In this document: positions 41,890 through 50,504 of the stretch, in pieces
Layout of the letters: each line of letters starts with the position of its first letter
Position numbering within the stretch: the stretch's first letter is position 1
The notes under the pieces: generated by a model
The model's database searches: none
Told to the model about the DNA's origin: nothing
The model's input: only the letters and a program-made list of their open reading frames with translations
DNA from: an uncultured Lachnospiraceae bacterium
GTDB lineage: Bacteria; Bacillota; Clostridia; Lachnospirales; Lachnospiraceae
DNA: 64,000 nt
NCBI GenBank assembly: GCA_902779575.1
Contig: CACZBW010000006.1
Span: 1-64,000, forward strand
Direction: 5' to 3'
Made by a program: the position numbers and the translations under genes

Positions 41890-42360
41890 TCAGCTATTCG
41901 GATGATTTTCCTCATTCAGGATCGCCCTGATCTCATCGCGGAAGGATTCCAGGTCTGCAAACTGTCGATATACAGAAGCAAATCTGACATAAGCGACCGG
42001 ATCCAGTTTTTTCAGGCCGTCCATGACCTTTTCCCCGACTTCGCTGCTGTCCACTTCACCGGCCTGTCCGTTGAACAGCTCGGTCTCGACCTTATCGATC
42101 ATCTTCTTGATCTCCGTGATCGGTACCGGTCTCTTATAGCATGCCCGCATGACGCCGGCTTCCAGCTTGCTGCGGTCGTACTGCTGCCGTGTGTGGTCTT
42201 TCTTGATCACGACCAGCGGAATCGTCTCAATCTTCTCATAAGTAGTAAAACGTTTCCCGCAGCCGTCGCACTGGCGTCTTCTCCGGATGGAATTGCTCTC
42301 TTCCACCGGCCTGGAATCGGTTACCCTCGTGTCTTCATTTCCGCAAAACGGGCATCTCAT
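41890..42360 (-). CDS. nrdR: Transcriptional repressor NrdR
   Basis: 156 residues, full length. The zinc ribbon MRCPFCGNEDTRVTDSRPVE continues to RQCDGCGKRFTTYEKIE, followed by the ATP-cone (VVIKKDHTRQQYDRSKLEAG). NrdR senses ATP/dATP and represses ribonucleotide reductase genes through paired NrdR boxes. The ATG at 42360 has AAAGGAG upstream; a longer in-frame reading to 42414 is rejected. No ribonucleotide reductase genes lie in this window. Two NrdR-box-like sequences 32 bases apart lie upstream. Confidence 0.96.
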   Translation of the reverse strand: MRCPFCGNEDTRVTDSRPVEESNSIRRRRQCDGCGKRFTTYEKIETIPLVVIKKDHTRQQYDRSKLEAGVMRACYKRPVPITEIKKMIDKVETELFNGQAGEVDSSEVGEKVMDGLKKLDPVAYVRFASVYRQFADLESFRDEIRAILNEENHPNS

Positions 42361-42466
42361 GTCAATAAGCTCCTTTCTCACGCCTGTCCGGCTTCGCTGC
42401 CGGGCAGAGGTCACTCCCCCGGATCCTTCAGAATACGCCCGGCCGCGCCGGGCAGCTTCCAGTATT

Positions 42467-42514
42467 ATACTATATGGCCTGTCTTTTTGCGCGCCATCAT
42501 ACTATATCCTTTAA
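42467..42514. promoter_or_regulatory. Pair of NrdR-box-like sites upstream of nrdR
   Basis: ATACTATATGGCCTGT (42467-42482) and ATACTATATCCTTTAA (42499-42514) start with the same nine bases 32 bases apart. NrdR boxes are about 16 bp (roughly ACACTATATATTGTGT), occur in pairs 31-32 bases apart and bind NrdR on one helix face. The matches are good on one half (ACTATAT) and poor on the other. A minus-strand TATAAT at 42468-42463 touches the first box, so repression of nrdR is plausible. Confidence 0.5.
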
Positions 42515-42518
42515 AAGA

Positions 42519-43148
42519 TTAATCTTCATAAAACAGGTATCTGGCGGCGGACGCCAGAATCCGGGCGGATTCCTCCACTCCGAAGACGGAACTGTCCAGC
42601 AGCAGCTGCCGGCCGGTCACCTCATCCGGGAAATCGGCGGAGAAACGTTTCCGGTATTCCCTCCTGGTCCTGTCCTCGCTGGCAATCAGGGTGCGGGCGT
42701 AAGTCTCATCCGTATGGAGCATCTCCATACAGTTGCGGATCCGGACTTCATCCGGCGCAAAGAGAAAAACGTTCAGGCATCTCTTCTTCCCGTGAAAAAT
42801 CTGGTCCCCGCAGCGGCCAAGTATAATGCAGGATCCCTCTTCCGCCAGCCCGCGGATGACCTCCGCCTGGGCGTTGAACATCGCCTGCGCTTCCTCAGCC
42901 GCATGATCCCTGGTGTCCCTGCGGAAGAGCCTGGCCATAAAGCTCTGCGGGGCAGCGCCCGTCTCCTCAGCCCTGCCGGAATGCTCCCCCTCCGTCCCCG
43001 CATTCTGCAGGCTTCCGGGATCCGGGACCAGGGCTTCCACGCTGCTGCGGTCATAAACCGGGATCTGAAGAAGTTCTCCGAGCCGGGCCGCAATTTCATG
43101 CCCCCTGCTGCCGAACATTCTTGAGACGGTAATCACATAATTCTCCAT
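42519..43148 (-). CDS. Cytidylate-kinase-like family protein
   Basis: 209 residues of the cytidylate kinase-like family. It starts MENYVITVSRMFGSRGHEIA, where the P-loop GSGG of active members reads GSRG, so ATP binding may be altered. GSCIILGRCGDQIF, NVFLFAPDEVRIRNCMEMLH and REYRKRFSADFPDE resemble the lid and core regions. An insertion at residues 42-66 is low-complexity. Its substrate is not known. GGGAGG lies 7 bases before the ATG. Between the GTPase-NYN gene and nrdR. Confidence 0.78.
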   Translation of the reverse strand: MENYVITVSRMFGSRGHEIAARLGELLQIPVYDRSSVEALVPDPGSLQNAGTEGEHSGRAEETGAAPQSFMARLFRRDTRDHAAEEAQAMFNAQAEVIRGLAEEGSCIILGRCGDQIFHGKKRCLNVFLFAPDEVRIRNCMEMLHTDETYARTLIASEDRTRREYRKRFSADFPDEVTGRQLLLDSSVFGVEESARILASAARYLFYED

Positions 43149-43253
43149 TTTCTCCCTCCCGCCAGGTGCAGGCGGAATCTTCTTCCGCCTCGAATGATCC
43201 GGTAATTAACCGTCCCGCTCCCGGGATCCGCCGGCATCTGCCGGTTTAATGCT

Positions 43254-46202
43254 TCAGCTCTTGCGCTCTTCCTGCCCTCTTCCGGCTTCAGCGGCCTTTG
43301 CCCTGTCCATCACGGCATCCGCCAGGCTTTTTCTCCCCAGCCGGACATCCTCCATCAGTTCGGCCATCTCCGCCGGCAGTCCGTCAAAAAGCAGGTTTCT
43401 GCCGGTTCCGCTCTTCGTCAGATAGTCGCTGCGGATTTCGCGGCTTGTCCCCTCGATACTTTCCCGCAGCTCACGCGCCGACATCCTGCGGGCTCCCGCT
43501 CCCCATATAATGATCTGTTCCGCCTTGTCGCTGGTGGCCACCGTGATATCCGCGCTTTTGCTGATCCGGTGAACCGCCCGCTCGATATAGCGGTCGGCAG
43601 TCTCCGCTTCTTTTGTGTAGACGATATAGATATTATGATACTTTTCAACGTGCTCGGCGCCGCCCTCCACCCGGTAGGCGTCGAAGACAAGGATCAGGTT
43701 CATCTTCCGGAAGCCCTGGTAATTGCTCAGGATATCCGCAAGCTTCGTCCTGGCTCCCGCCATTTCCCTTCCTGCCAGATTCCTCAGGTCGTCCCAGTCA
43801 AAGATAATATTGTAACCGTCTACCAGCAGATACGCTTCCGTCTCTTCCTTTTTTCTGGGGCGGTGCAGGCCTGTAGGACCGCTTCTGCCGCCTCCCGGTC
43901 TGCTTTCGCCATAGGAAACGCCCCCTGTCAGCTCTTCTCCCAGTCGTCTTCGGACCGGTCCGTAAGTCCGTTCGAAGATGGCATCCAGTTCCGCCGCGGT
44001 CGCTTCCGATTGCCGGTAGCGCTCATAGGCGCCTCTTCGGGAAGCCTCCTCCTCCGCGGGCGAAAGAACTCCGTCCGCGCCATTTCCGGCCGGGACGCCT
44101 CCCTCTCCTGAGGCTGAACGCAGCGGCAGGTGCATATACGCCTCCACCTGATCCCAGGGAACTTCAAATCCGGAACCGTGCGCGCAGAATACCGACCAGG
44201 TCGGGTTGCGCAGATCCCGCTCCGGTTCGTAGGCAATCTTTTCGATCACCTCCTCCGGATTGTGGCAGGGTTCATAGCCTCTGGCCGTCAGTTCCAGCCA
44301 TCCGCGTCCGGAAGTATACGCCCGCACCTGCGCCTGGTAGTTGCGCATGGTGCTGACCGGAGCATATCCCGTCAGGTGGGCCAGCTCCCCTTCAATCTCC
44401 GGCGGATCCACATGTCCCGCGGCGTTCTCTATGTCCAGAAGGGCTCTCCCCACATAGGCGGCGGGAAGATCCAGCGTGAAATCATAACAGGGTTCCAGCA
44501 GGATGCTCCTGCATTTCATAAGCCCCTGGCGCAGGGCTCTCCTTGCAGCCTGCCGGAAATCCCCGCCTACGGTATGCTTGATATGCGACCTTCCCGACAG
44601 AAGCGTGACTTTGACGTCGGTCAGTTCAGAGCCTGTGAGGACTCCGACCTGCCTGTGCGCGCGCAGGGTGGAGAGGGCAAGCCTCTGCCAGTTGCGGGCC
44701 AGCAGATCCGTAGGGCAGTCTGAGGCGTACACGATTCCGCTGCCTTTTTCTCCGGGTTCCAGGAGCAGGTGGACTTCCGCATAGTGGCGCAGGGGTTCGA
44801 AATGTCCCACGCCCTCCGTGCTGTCCGCAATGGTCTCCCGGTAGACGATCTGTCCGTCCCCGAAGCCGATCTGCGTCTCGTAGCGCTCCTCAAAGAGGCT
44901 TTTCAGGATCTCCGTCTGCACTTCGCCCATCACCCGCACGTGAATCGCGCCGCTGACTTCATCCAGCTGAGGCGAGATCTCCGGAACCTCCTCCGCCAGT
45001 TCCCTCAGCCTTCCAAACATGACCAGCCTGTCTTCCGAGGGCGGATAGACAAGGTCATAGGACAGGACCGGCTCTATCGCCGGAACGGCGTCGTCTGTAC
45101 AGGAACCGTAAATCTGCCCGCAGAAGGATGCGGTCAGTCCCGTCACAGCCGCAACCTGGCCTGCGGACGCCTCCTCCGTCTGCGTGAAGCGGTCTCCGGA
45201 GTAAAGCCTGATCTGGTTGATCTTCTCGGCCGGCCCTGAAACTGCTTCCTGTCCGCCGGTTTCCGCAGCCGGATCCGGATCCTCTTCCTCCCCGCCGGCT
45301 CCATCAGCGCCGCTGTCCGGCGCGTTCAGGCGCCCTGCGATAAGCGCCCTGCTGCGGATCTTTCCGCCGGTAATCTTCAGCCAGCTGAGCCGGTTTCCCT
45401 TCTCGTCCCTGGAAATCTTATAGCATAAGGCCCCGAACTCATCCGGCACTTCTTTCTCCCGGATCAGGAGGTTCAGGCCGTTCAGAAATGCTCCCGTGCC
45501 CTCCCCCTTCAGAGCGGATCCGAAAAAGCAGGGAAATATCTTTCTGAGCGCGAACAGCTCCCGGAGTCCTTCATCGGACAGCATTCCCTTCTCCAGGTAT
45601 TCTTCCATGGCCGCCTCATCGCACATGGCGGCGCTGTCATAAAAATCCTCCAGGCTCTCCCCTGTCCCGTAAAGGCTCTTCCCGGCCGGTACAGCCTGCC
45701 TGTCCGCTCCCGCGGCGTCCGCCCAGGGAGAGAAACAGATGCATCGTTCGTCCAGATGCTTCCGGAGTTTTTCCAGAACCCCGCCGGCGTCTGCTCCCTG
45801 CTGGTCCATTTTATTGACAAAGATCAGGGTCGGAAGACGGTAGCGCTCAAGCAGCGACCACAGGGTCATGGTATGTCCTGTCACCCCGTCCGCCGCGCTG
45901 ATCAGAAGAACCGCGCAGTCCGCGATCTGCAGCGTGCGCTCGGTCTCCGCGGAAAAATCCACGTGGCCCGGCGTATCAAGCAGGGTCAGATTCCTGCCGC
46001 CCAGGGGAATCCGCGCCATTTTGGAAAAGATGGTGATCCCGCGCCTGCGTTCCAGCTCATGCGTGTCCAGGAAAGAATCTCCGTGATCGACCCTGCCGGC
46101 CGTGCGGATTACGCCGGTCTTAAGCAGAATCTGCTCCGCAAGCGTAGTCTTCCCTGCATCCACATTGGCCAGGACCGCCACGCAGATTCCGGTCTGTTTC
46201 AT
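43254..46202 (-). CDS. TetM-like ribosomal-protection GTPase fused to a YacP/Rae1-like NYN nuclease domain
   Basis: 982 residues. Residues 1-230 form a translation-factor GTPase: G1 ANVDAGKTT (12-20), switch ERRRGITIF (51-59), G3 DTPGH (76-80) and G4 NKMD (130-133). Residues 230-760 carry the EF-G-like domains of TetM/TetO/TetW proteins (VHVRVMGEVQTEILKSLFEE, LSGRSHIKHTVGGDFRQAAR, TGYAPVSTMRNYQAQVRAYT), with a low-complexity acidic insertion near 300-345. Residues 784-940 form an NYN domain of the YacP type: AYLLVDGYNIIFDWDDLRN, LILVFDAYRVEGGAEH, KEAETADRYIERAV and DITVATSDKAEQ carry the acidic residues of the PIN-like nuclease site. B. subtilis YacP (Rae1) cleaves mRNA in the ribosome. GAGGAG lies upstream of the ATG at 46202; an upstream in-frame extension overlaps the MFS gene. 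Tetracycline resistance is not implied; a ribosome-rescue function is inferred. Confidence 0.9.
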   Translation of the reverse strand: MKQTGICVAVLANVDAGKTTLAEQILLKTGVIRTAGRVDHGDSFLDTHELERRRGITIFSKMARIPLGGRNLTLLDTPGHVDFSAETERTLQIADCAVLLISAADGVTGHTMTLWSLLERYRLPTLIFVNKMDQQGADAGGVLEKLRKHLDERCICFSPWADAAGADRQAVPAGKSLYGTGESLEDFYDSAAMCDEAAMEEYLEKGMLSDEGLRELFALRKIFPCFFGSALKGEGTGAFLNGLNLLIREKEVPDEFGALCYKISRDEKGNRLSWLKITGGKIRSRALIAGRLNAPDSGADGAGGEEEDPDPAAETGGQEAVSGPAEKINQIRLYSGDRFTQTEEASAGQVAAVTGLTASFCGQIYGSCTDDAVPAIEPVLSYDLVYPPSEDRLVMFGRLRELAEEVPEISPQLDEVSGAIHVRVMGEVQTEILKSLFEERYETQIGFGDGQIVYRETIADSTEGVGHFEPLRHYAEVHLLLEPGEKGSGIVYASDCPTDLLARNWQRLALSTLRAHRQVGVLTGSELTDVKVTLLSGRSHIKHTVGGDFRQAARRALRQGLMKCRSILLEPCYDFTLDLPAAYVGRALLDIENAAGHVDPPEIEGELAHLTGYAPVSTMRNYQAQVRAYTSGRGWLELTARGYEPCHNPEEVIEKIAYEPERDLRNPTWSVFCAHGSGFEVPWDQVEAYMHLPLRSASGEGGVPAGNGADGVLSPAEEEASRRGAYERYRQSEATAAELDAIFERTYGPVRRRLGEELTGGVSYGESRPGGGRSGPTGLHRPRKKEETEAYLLVDGYNIIFDWDDLRNLAGREMAGARTKLADILSNYQGFRKMNLILVFDAYRVEGGAEHVEKYHNIYIVYTKEAETADRYIERAVHRISKSADITVATSDKAEQIIIWGAGARRMSARELRESIEGTSREIRSDYLTKSGTGRNLLFDGLPAEMAELMEDVRLGRKSLADAVMDRAKAAEAGRGQEERKS

Positions 46203-46227
46203 ATGATTCTCTCCTCTGTACAATAAA

Positions 46228-47469
46228 TCAGCGGGATTCTCGCGGCAATGTTTTCGAAACCGCCAGCAGCGCGCCCGCAAGAACAACTGCCCCGGCCAGC
46301 ATCCAGAGAGCAAAATGCCCCGCAGAGCCGCTTCCCGCCAGTGCCCGGCTCACGGGCGTGATTACCAGGATGCTGCTGAGATAAAAAGCCGGCAGGAGGG
46401 AGGTAAAGGAATTCTCCGCGTCCCGGTCCAGCCGCACGTCATCGATCAGGATCAGCTGCGGGAATACCGGTCCCAGCGCCGCGCCGGTCAGGAACTGGCA
46501 GGCAAACAGAACGGTCTGCGACGGGATGCTGTCCCGCTGCAGGATCAGCTCCAGCAGCAGAACAAGAATCAGCAGGCTGCTGCATATGGCGTGAAGGAGG
46601 CCGCTTCTGAGACGCACAGCCGCGGCGGCGGCTCTGCCGCACAGTACGCCGGCCGCCGTAAGAAGAATCCCGTACACCGTGAAGGAGGAGTCCGTCATTC
46701 CGGCTTCGCTCACCGTCACCAGATAATTCTGAGGCCACAGCGCCCCCGCCAGAAGCAGGAAGCCTGTCAGTCCTGCCGCAAGATAAGCGGCTCCCATCCT
46801 CAGAAGATAATTCTGTTCGATCCTGTCCTCCGCACCCGCGTCCTGCCCTGTCTGTTCTTTCCGGTCACTCTCTCTTCTGCGCAGATATTCTCTCCGGCGT
46901 TCCTCCAGAAAGCGCACACTGTGTTTTTTCCTGATCGCCATCCGGAGAATCAGGAAAAGCAGCAGGGACAGAAGGATCTGGAAAATGGCAAGAAACTGGC
47001 AGGAGGTTCTCCAGCTGTGCCCGGACCGGATGCCCCTGTCCAGCAGGAAAGCCCCGGCGAACACGCCGGCGGCGGAACCTGTAAAGAGTAGCATCACACG
47101 GGCAGTACTCAGCCTGACGACCGCCATACACAGAAGGGTCAGGCTCATCCCCATACCGGCGCCAAGTACCACAGCCCACAGCGCCAGGTTCCAGAAAACC
47201 CTGGAAAGAGAAAAGCCGATCAGGCTCAGGGCTTCCATGCAGACGGCAATCACCACCAGGTCCAGCACATACTGCCTTTCTTTCAGTTTTTCGCACAGGA
47301 TGCAGGCGACAGCGGCGCCCAGCACGATCAGGGCCCGGAGTATGGCTACATACGGCACCCCCACCGTCAGATTTACACTGATTTCATCCCAGATCACGCT
47401 GAGTATGCTGACCGGCAGGGCTGCGGCGAAAAATACCAGTATCGTTACGATTATATAAAATCCGGTCAT
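46228..47469 (-). CDS. MFS-type transporter
   Basis: 413 residues with about 12 hydrophobic helices and a basic cytoplasmic loop in the middle (residues 185-215, KKHSVRFLEERRREYLRRRE). The first half has ALWAVVLGAGMGMSLTLLCM like the MFS helix 4-5 region; the second half has ACQFLTGAALGPVFPQLILI. No clear substrate. Its ATG overlaps the whiA stop (ATGA), with GGAGG inside whiA, so it is translationally coupled. The GTPase-NYN gene follows after 25 bases. Confidence 0.78.
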   Translation of the reverse strand: MTGFYIIVTILVFFAAALPVSILSVIWDEISVNLTVGVPYVAILRALIVLGAAVACILCEKLKERQYVLDLVVIAVCMEALSLIGFSLSRVFWNLALWAVVLGAGMGMSLTLLCMAVVRLSTARVMLLFTGSAAGVFAGAFLLDRGIRSGHSWRTSCQFLAIFQILLSLLLFLILRMAIRKKHSVRFLEERRREYLRRRESDRKEQTGQDAGAEDRIEQNYLLRMGAAYLAAGLTGFLLLAGALWPQNYLVTVSEAGMTDSSFTVYGILLTAAGVLCGRAAAAAVRLRSGLLHAICSSLLILVLLLELILQRDSIPSQTVLFACQFLTGAALGPVFPQLILIDDVRLDRDAENSFTSLLPAFYLSSILVITPVSRALAGSGSAGHFALWMLAGAVVLAGALLAVSKTLPRESR

Positions 47470-48416
47470 AACGGATGTTCCTCCCTGCGCAGGCGTGCCG
47501 CCAGCTCACTGAGCCGCTGCAGCCTGTGGTTGACGCCCGATCTCCCGATCGGAGGGTCCAGAGCTTCTCCCAGTTCTCTCAATGTGGCATCCGGCATTTT
47601 CAGGCGCAGCTCGGCAGCCTGCCTGAGTCCGGCCGGCAGCTGTTCAAGGCCGCCGTTGTCCCGCAGATAGCGGATATCCTCCGTCTGACGCACCGCCGCA
47701 TCTACGGTTTTCATCAGATTCGCTGTTTCACAGTTGACTCTCCTGTTCACAGAGCCTGCGATATTGCGCACAATGCGGGCGTTTTCCAGCTTCATCAGGC
47801 TCTGGTGTGCTCCCATCAGTCCCAGAGCGTCCGAAATCTGCTCCCCCTCCTTGAGGTAAACCACGAGCTGCTGCCTTGAACGGCGTCTTCTCGGTATGAT
47901 CCGGGCGTCCAGGGAAAGGGAATTCATGAGATCCGCCAGAAATTTCGCATCCTCCTCATTCTGGCAGACAATCTCGAAATGATAGCTTTTCTCAGGATTG
48001 CTTACGGAACCTGAGAGAAGAAAAGCGGCTCTTAGAAAAGCCTTTCTGCAGCAGGACTTCTGCACCAGCATTCCGTCAAGCGGCAGCCCCGCGAAAGAGC
48101 CGATTTCTGCGGCTGCTTCCATCCGGACCGCGTTCAGAAGGCGGCCGATCTGCTCCTGCTCCCGGATGAGAACCTTAAAACCCCCGCCCCGCGCTCCGCC
48201 GGGCAGTCTCAGGACATCGACCTCACATTCGGCAAATTTGCCGAGGGCTGCCTGGAAAAAACGGACGGCGTATTCATTTTCTGTCTGAATCCCCGCACCG
48301 TCTGCGCCGATATACCCGCTGAAATGGAGCATGGCGGCGAGAGAGGCGATTCTGCAGTGCCTCGCGCTGTCCGGACGGACGGCCATCTCTTCTTTCACTT
48401 CACTGGAAAACGACAT
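47466..48416 (-). CDS. whiA: WhiA, DNA-binding/homing-endonuclease-fold regulator
   Basis: 316 residues. The N-terminal LAGLIDADG-like domain (LAAMLHFSGYIGADGAGIQT, FEIVCQNEEDAKFLADLMNS) is followed by a helix-turn-helix at residues 255-300 (LPAGLRQAAELRLKMPDATL, EALDPPIGRSGVNHRLQRLS). WhiA supports cell division and sporulation or morphology in Gram-positive bacteria. GAGGG precedes the ATG. It follows rapZ by 12 bases and overlaps the MFS gene by 4, the conserved rapZ-whiA neighbourhood. Confidence 0.96.
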   Translation of the reverse strand: MSFSSEVKEEMAVRPDSARHCRIASLAAMLHFSGYIGADGAGIQTENEYAVRFFQAALGKFAECEVDVLRLPGGARGGGFKVLIREQEQIGRLLNAVRMEAAAEIGSFAGLPLDGMLVQKSCCRKAFLRAAFLLSGSVSNPEKSYHFEIVCQNEEDAKFLADLMNSLSLDARIIPRRRRSRQQLVVYLKEGEQISDALGLMGAHQSLMKLENARIVRNIAGSVNRRVNCETANLMKTVDAAVRQTEDIRYLRDNGGLEQLPAGLRQAAELRLKMPDATLRELGEALDPPIGRSGVNHRLQRLSELAARLRREEHPL

Positions 48417-48428
48417 CGCAATCCCTCG

Positions 48429-49292
48429 TCAGCGGCTGATATCCCGGTGCAGGACCGCTACCGGATATTTGCCTTCCACCGCGAAATATTCACTCAGCAT
48501 GTTGGTAATTGTAACCGACCGGTGCTTGCCGCCCGTGCAGCCCACCGCGATCAGCAGCTGCCTTTTCCCTTCCGCAAGATAACGGGGGAAAAGAAATTCC
48601 AGAAGATCTGTCAGCTTCCGTACGAACTCATCCGCCTCCTCTGTCTGGCAGACATAGGCACGGACCTCCTGGTCATTTCCGGTCTTGTTTTTCAGGTCAT
48701 CCACGTAAAAAGGATTCGGGAGAAAACGTACGTCAAAGACAAGATCCGCGTCAGCCGGAATCCCGTATTTATAACCGAAGGAGAGAATCGAAACAAAGAG
48801 ACTGCTGCTCTCCGGATTCTCAACAAAGATCCGGTCCAGCTCGCCCCTGAGCTGCCTGGTCAGAAGGTCACTGGTATCAATCACGTAATCCGCCCTGTTT
48901 TTCAGCTCCTCAAGCAGGGCTCTCTCCCTCTGGATCCCGTCTTCTATGCGTCCCTCCTCCGCCAGGGGATGCCTGCGCCTTGAAGCTTTATATCTGCGGA
49001 CCAGCTGGTCCACGCCGCAGTCCAGGAACAGGATCTCATAGGAGTATTCCTGCATGGCGCCGAAAAAATCTTCCACGCGTGAAGACCGGTCGCTGTTCTT
49101 ATATAGACTTCTCACATCCAGTCCCAGAGCGACCTTGCTGTATTCCTGGGCAGGGCTGGCCGCAAGCTCGGCAAACTTTCCGATCAGCTCCAGGGGAAGG
49201 TTGTCCACGCAGAAATATCCCGCGTCCTCCAGCATCTTCAGCGCTTCTGTCTTTCCCGACCCGGACATGCCGGTTACGATGACAAATCTCAT
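48429..49292 (-). CDS. rapZ: RNase adapter protein RapZ (YvcJ-like P-loop protein)
   Basis: 287 residues. The Walker A is GMSGSGKTEA, followed by DNLPLELIGKFAEL, and the C-terminal domain contains ILSFGYKYGIPADADLVFDV and IAVGCTGGKHRSVTI. The family binds nucleotides (B. subtilis YvcJ) and in enterobacteria recruits RNase E to a sRNA. GGGGG lies upstream of the ATG. Between murB and whiA, 126 bases after murB; that gap has GC-rich palindromes but no gene. The usual yvcK companion is not here. Confidence 0.95.
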   Translation of the reverse strand: MRFVIVTGMSGSGKTEALKMLEDAGYFCVDNLPLELIGKFAELAASPAQEYSKVALGLDVRSLYKNSDRSSRVEDFFGAMQEYSYEILFLDCGVDQLVRRYKASRRRHPLAEEGRIEDGIQRERALLEELKNRADYVIDTSDLLTRQLRGELDRIFVENPESSSLFVSILSFGYKYGIPADADLVFDVRFLPNPFYVDDLKNKTGNDQEVRAYVCQTEEADEFVRKLTDLLEFLFPRYLAEGKRQLLIAVGCTGGKHRSVTITNMLSEYFAVEGKYPVAVLHRDISR

Positions 49293-49418
49293 ATCTGCCC
49301 CCTCTTCTGCTGTATGGCATATTCAGCCGGTTAATTCTGTCAGCCGGGCCGTATAAAATCCGGCGGCCGGACCTTTCCGCATGGCGTACACAGTCCGGCG
49401 GGCGCGGAATTCATAAAG

Positions 49419-50504
49419 TCAGAAGCCCAGCATCCTGACCTCCGGCTCCAGTTCCACTCCGCTCATCGAACAGACTCTGGCTTTTACATCCTCCATCAGG
49501 GTACGGATATCGGAAGCTGTCGCGTGGTCAATATTGACCAGGAAACCGCAGTGTTTTTCACTGACCATGGCGCCTCCGACCCTGTAGCCCCGAAGGCCTG
49601 CCTCATCGATCAGAGCCGCGGCATAATAACCCTGCGGACGCTTAAATGTGGATCCGGCGCTCGGCAGATCCAGCGGCTGTTTCTGCGTCCGCTTCTGCCT
49701 CAGTTCTTCCATCCTGGCACGGATCTGTTCCGCGTCCCCCTTTTCCAGCTGCAGAACCGCGGACAGGACCACCAGATTTTCTTTCTGGACAATACTGGTC
49801 CTGTAGGCAAACTGCATCTGTTCTCCGGCAAGCTCCCTGATCTGTCCGTCCGGAGTGAGCACGCGCACAGAAAGGGTAATATCCTTCATTTCGCCCCCGT
49901 AAGCGCCGGCGTTCATGGACAGGGCGCCGCCCAGAGTGCCGGGAATCCCGGATTCCGGCTCCATACCGGTCAGGGATTCTTCCATTGCCCGTCTTGCGAT
50001 GGCGGAGAGCATCGCTCCTGCCTGGGCGCGGATCTGTTCCCCTTCGGTCTCAATCCGGTTCATATTCCTGCTGATCTGGACCACAACGCCTCTGTAGCCT
50101 TCGTCGCTGACAAGCAGATTACTGCCGTTGCCCATCACCGTGCAGGGGAGCTTCTCCGATCTGCACAGCTGCAACACATCCCTGAGGCGCTCCTCATCCG
50201 GAGGCATAACGAATACCGCTGCCGGCCCGCCGATCCGGAAGGTCGTATGGACGCTCATCGCCTCCTCTTCCAGGACATTCTCATCCCCGCAGATCCGGCG
50301 GAAGGTCTCCGCAGCTTCTTTCAGCGCAGTCTGGAGGCTTCCCACTTCAGCCGGACTGTTTCCGCCCGCCTTCGCCGCCTCTGCTGTCCCGGCAGTCTCC
50401 TTCCGTGCAGCCTGCAGGCTTCCCGCTTCAGCCGGACTGTTTCCGCCCGCCTTCGCCGCGCTGCTGTCCTGAGCCGTTCTCATCCCGTTCTCTTCCCTTA
50501 TCAT
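49419..50504 (-). CDS. murB: UDP-N-acetylenolpyruvoylglucosamine reductase with repetitive N-terminus
   Basis: 361 residues; a usual type II MurB is about 300. FAD-binding and catalytic regions are clear: HTTFRIGGPAAVFVMPPDEE, GNGSNLLVSDEGYRGVVVQI, PGTLGGALSMNAGAYGGE, SAGSTFKRPQGYYAAALIDE and VSEKHCGFLVNIDHATASDI. It reduces the enolpyruvyl group in cell-wall precursor synthesis. Residues 17-65 contain a 27-residue tandem duplication (KAGGNSPAEAGSLQ/KAGGNSPAEVGSLQ) that precedes the family start, so the true start could be internal. The ATG at 50504 overlaps the YfhO gene stop by 4 bases (ATGA) and has GGAGAG upstream. Confidence 0.93.
   Translation of the reverse strand: MIREENGMRTAQDSSAAKAGGNSPAEAGSLQAARKETAGTAEAAKAGGNSPAEVGSLQTALKEAAETFRRICGDENVLEEEAMSVHTTFRIGGPAAVFVMPPDEERLRDVLQLCRSEKLPCTVMGNGSNLLVSDEGYRGVVVQISRNMNRIETEGEQIRAQAGAMLSAIARRAMEESLTGMEPESGIPGTLGGALSMNAGAYGGEMKDITLSVRVLTPDGQIRELAGEQMQFAYRTSIVQKENLVVLSAVLQLEKGDAEQIRARMEELRQKRTQKQPLDLPSAGSTFKRPQGYYAAALIDEAGLRGYRVGGAMVSEKHCGFLVNIDHATASDIRTLMEDVKARVCSMSGVELEPEVRMLGF
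50327..50488. repeat. 81-bp tandem duplication in the 5' end of murB
   Basis: Two copies starting with GGCTTCCC at 50336 and 50417 and sharing CTTCAGCCGGACTGTTTCCG then CCCGCCTTCGCCGC with few mismatches, in frame. This unit could vary in copy number between strains. Confidence 0.8.

Noticed and set aside
43254-46202. Acquired tetracycline-resistance gene
   Set aside because: The GTPase is divergent, fused to an NYN domain and sits in a chromosomal cell-wall/division gene neighbourhood without mobile element signs.
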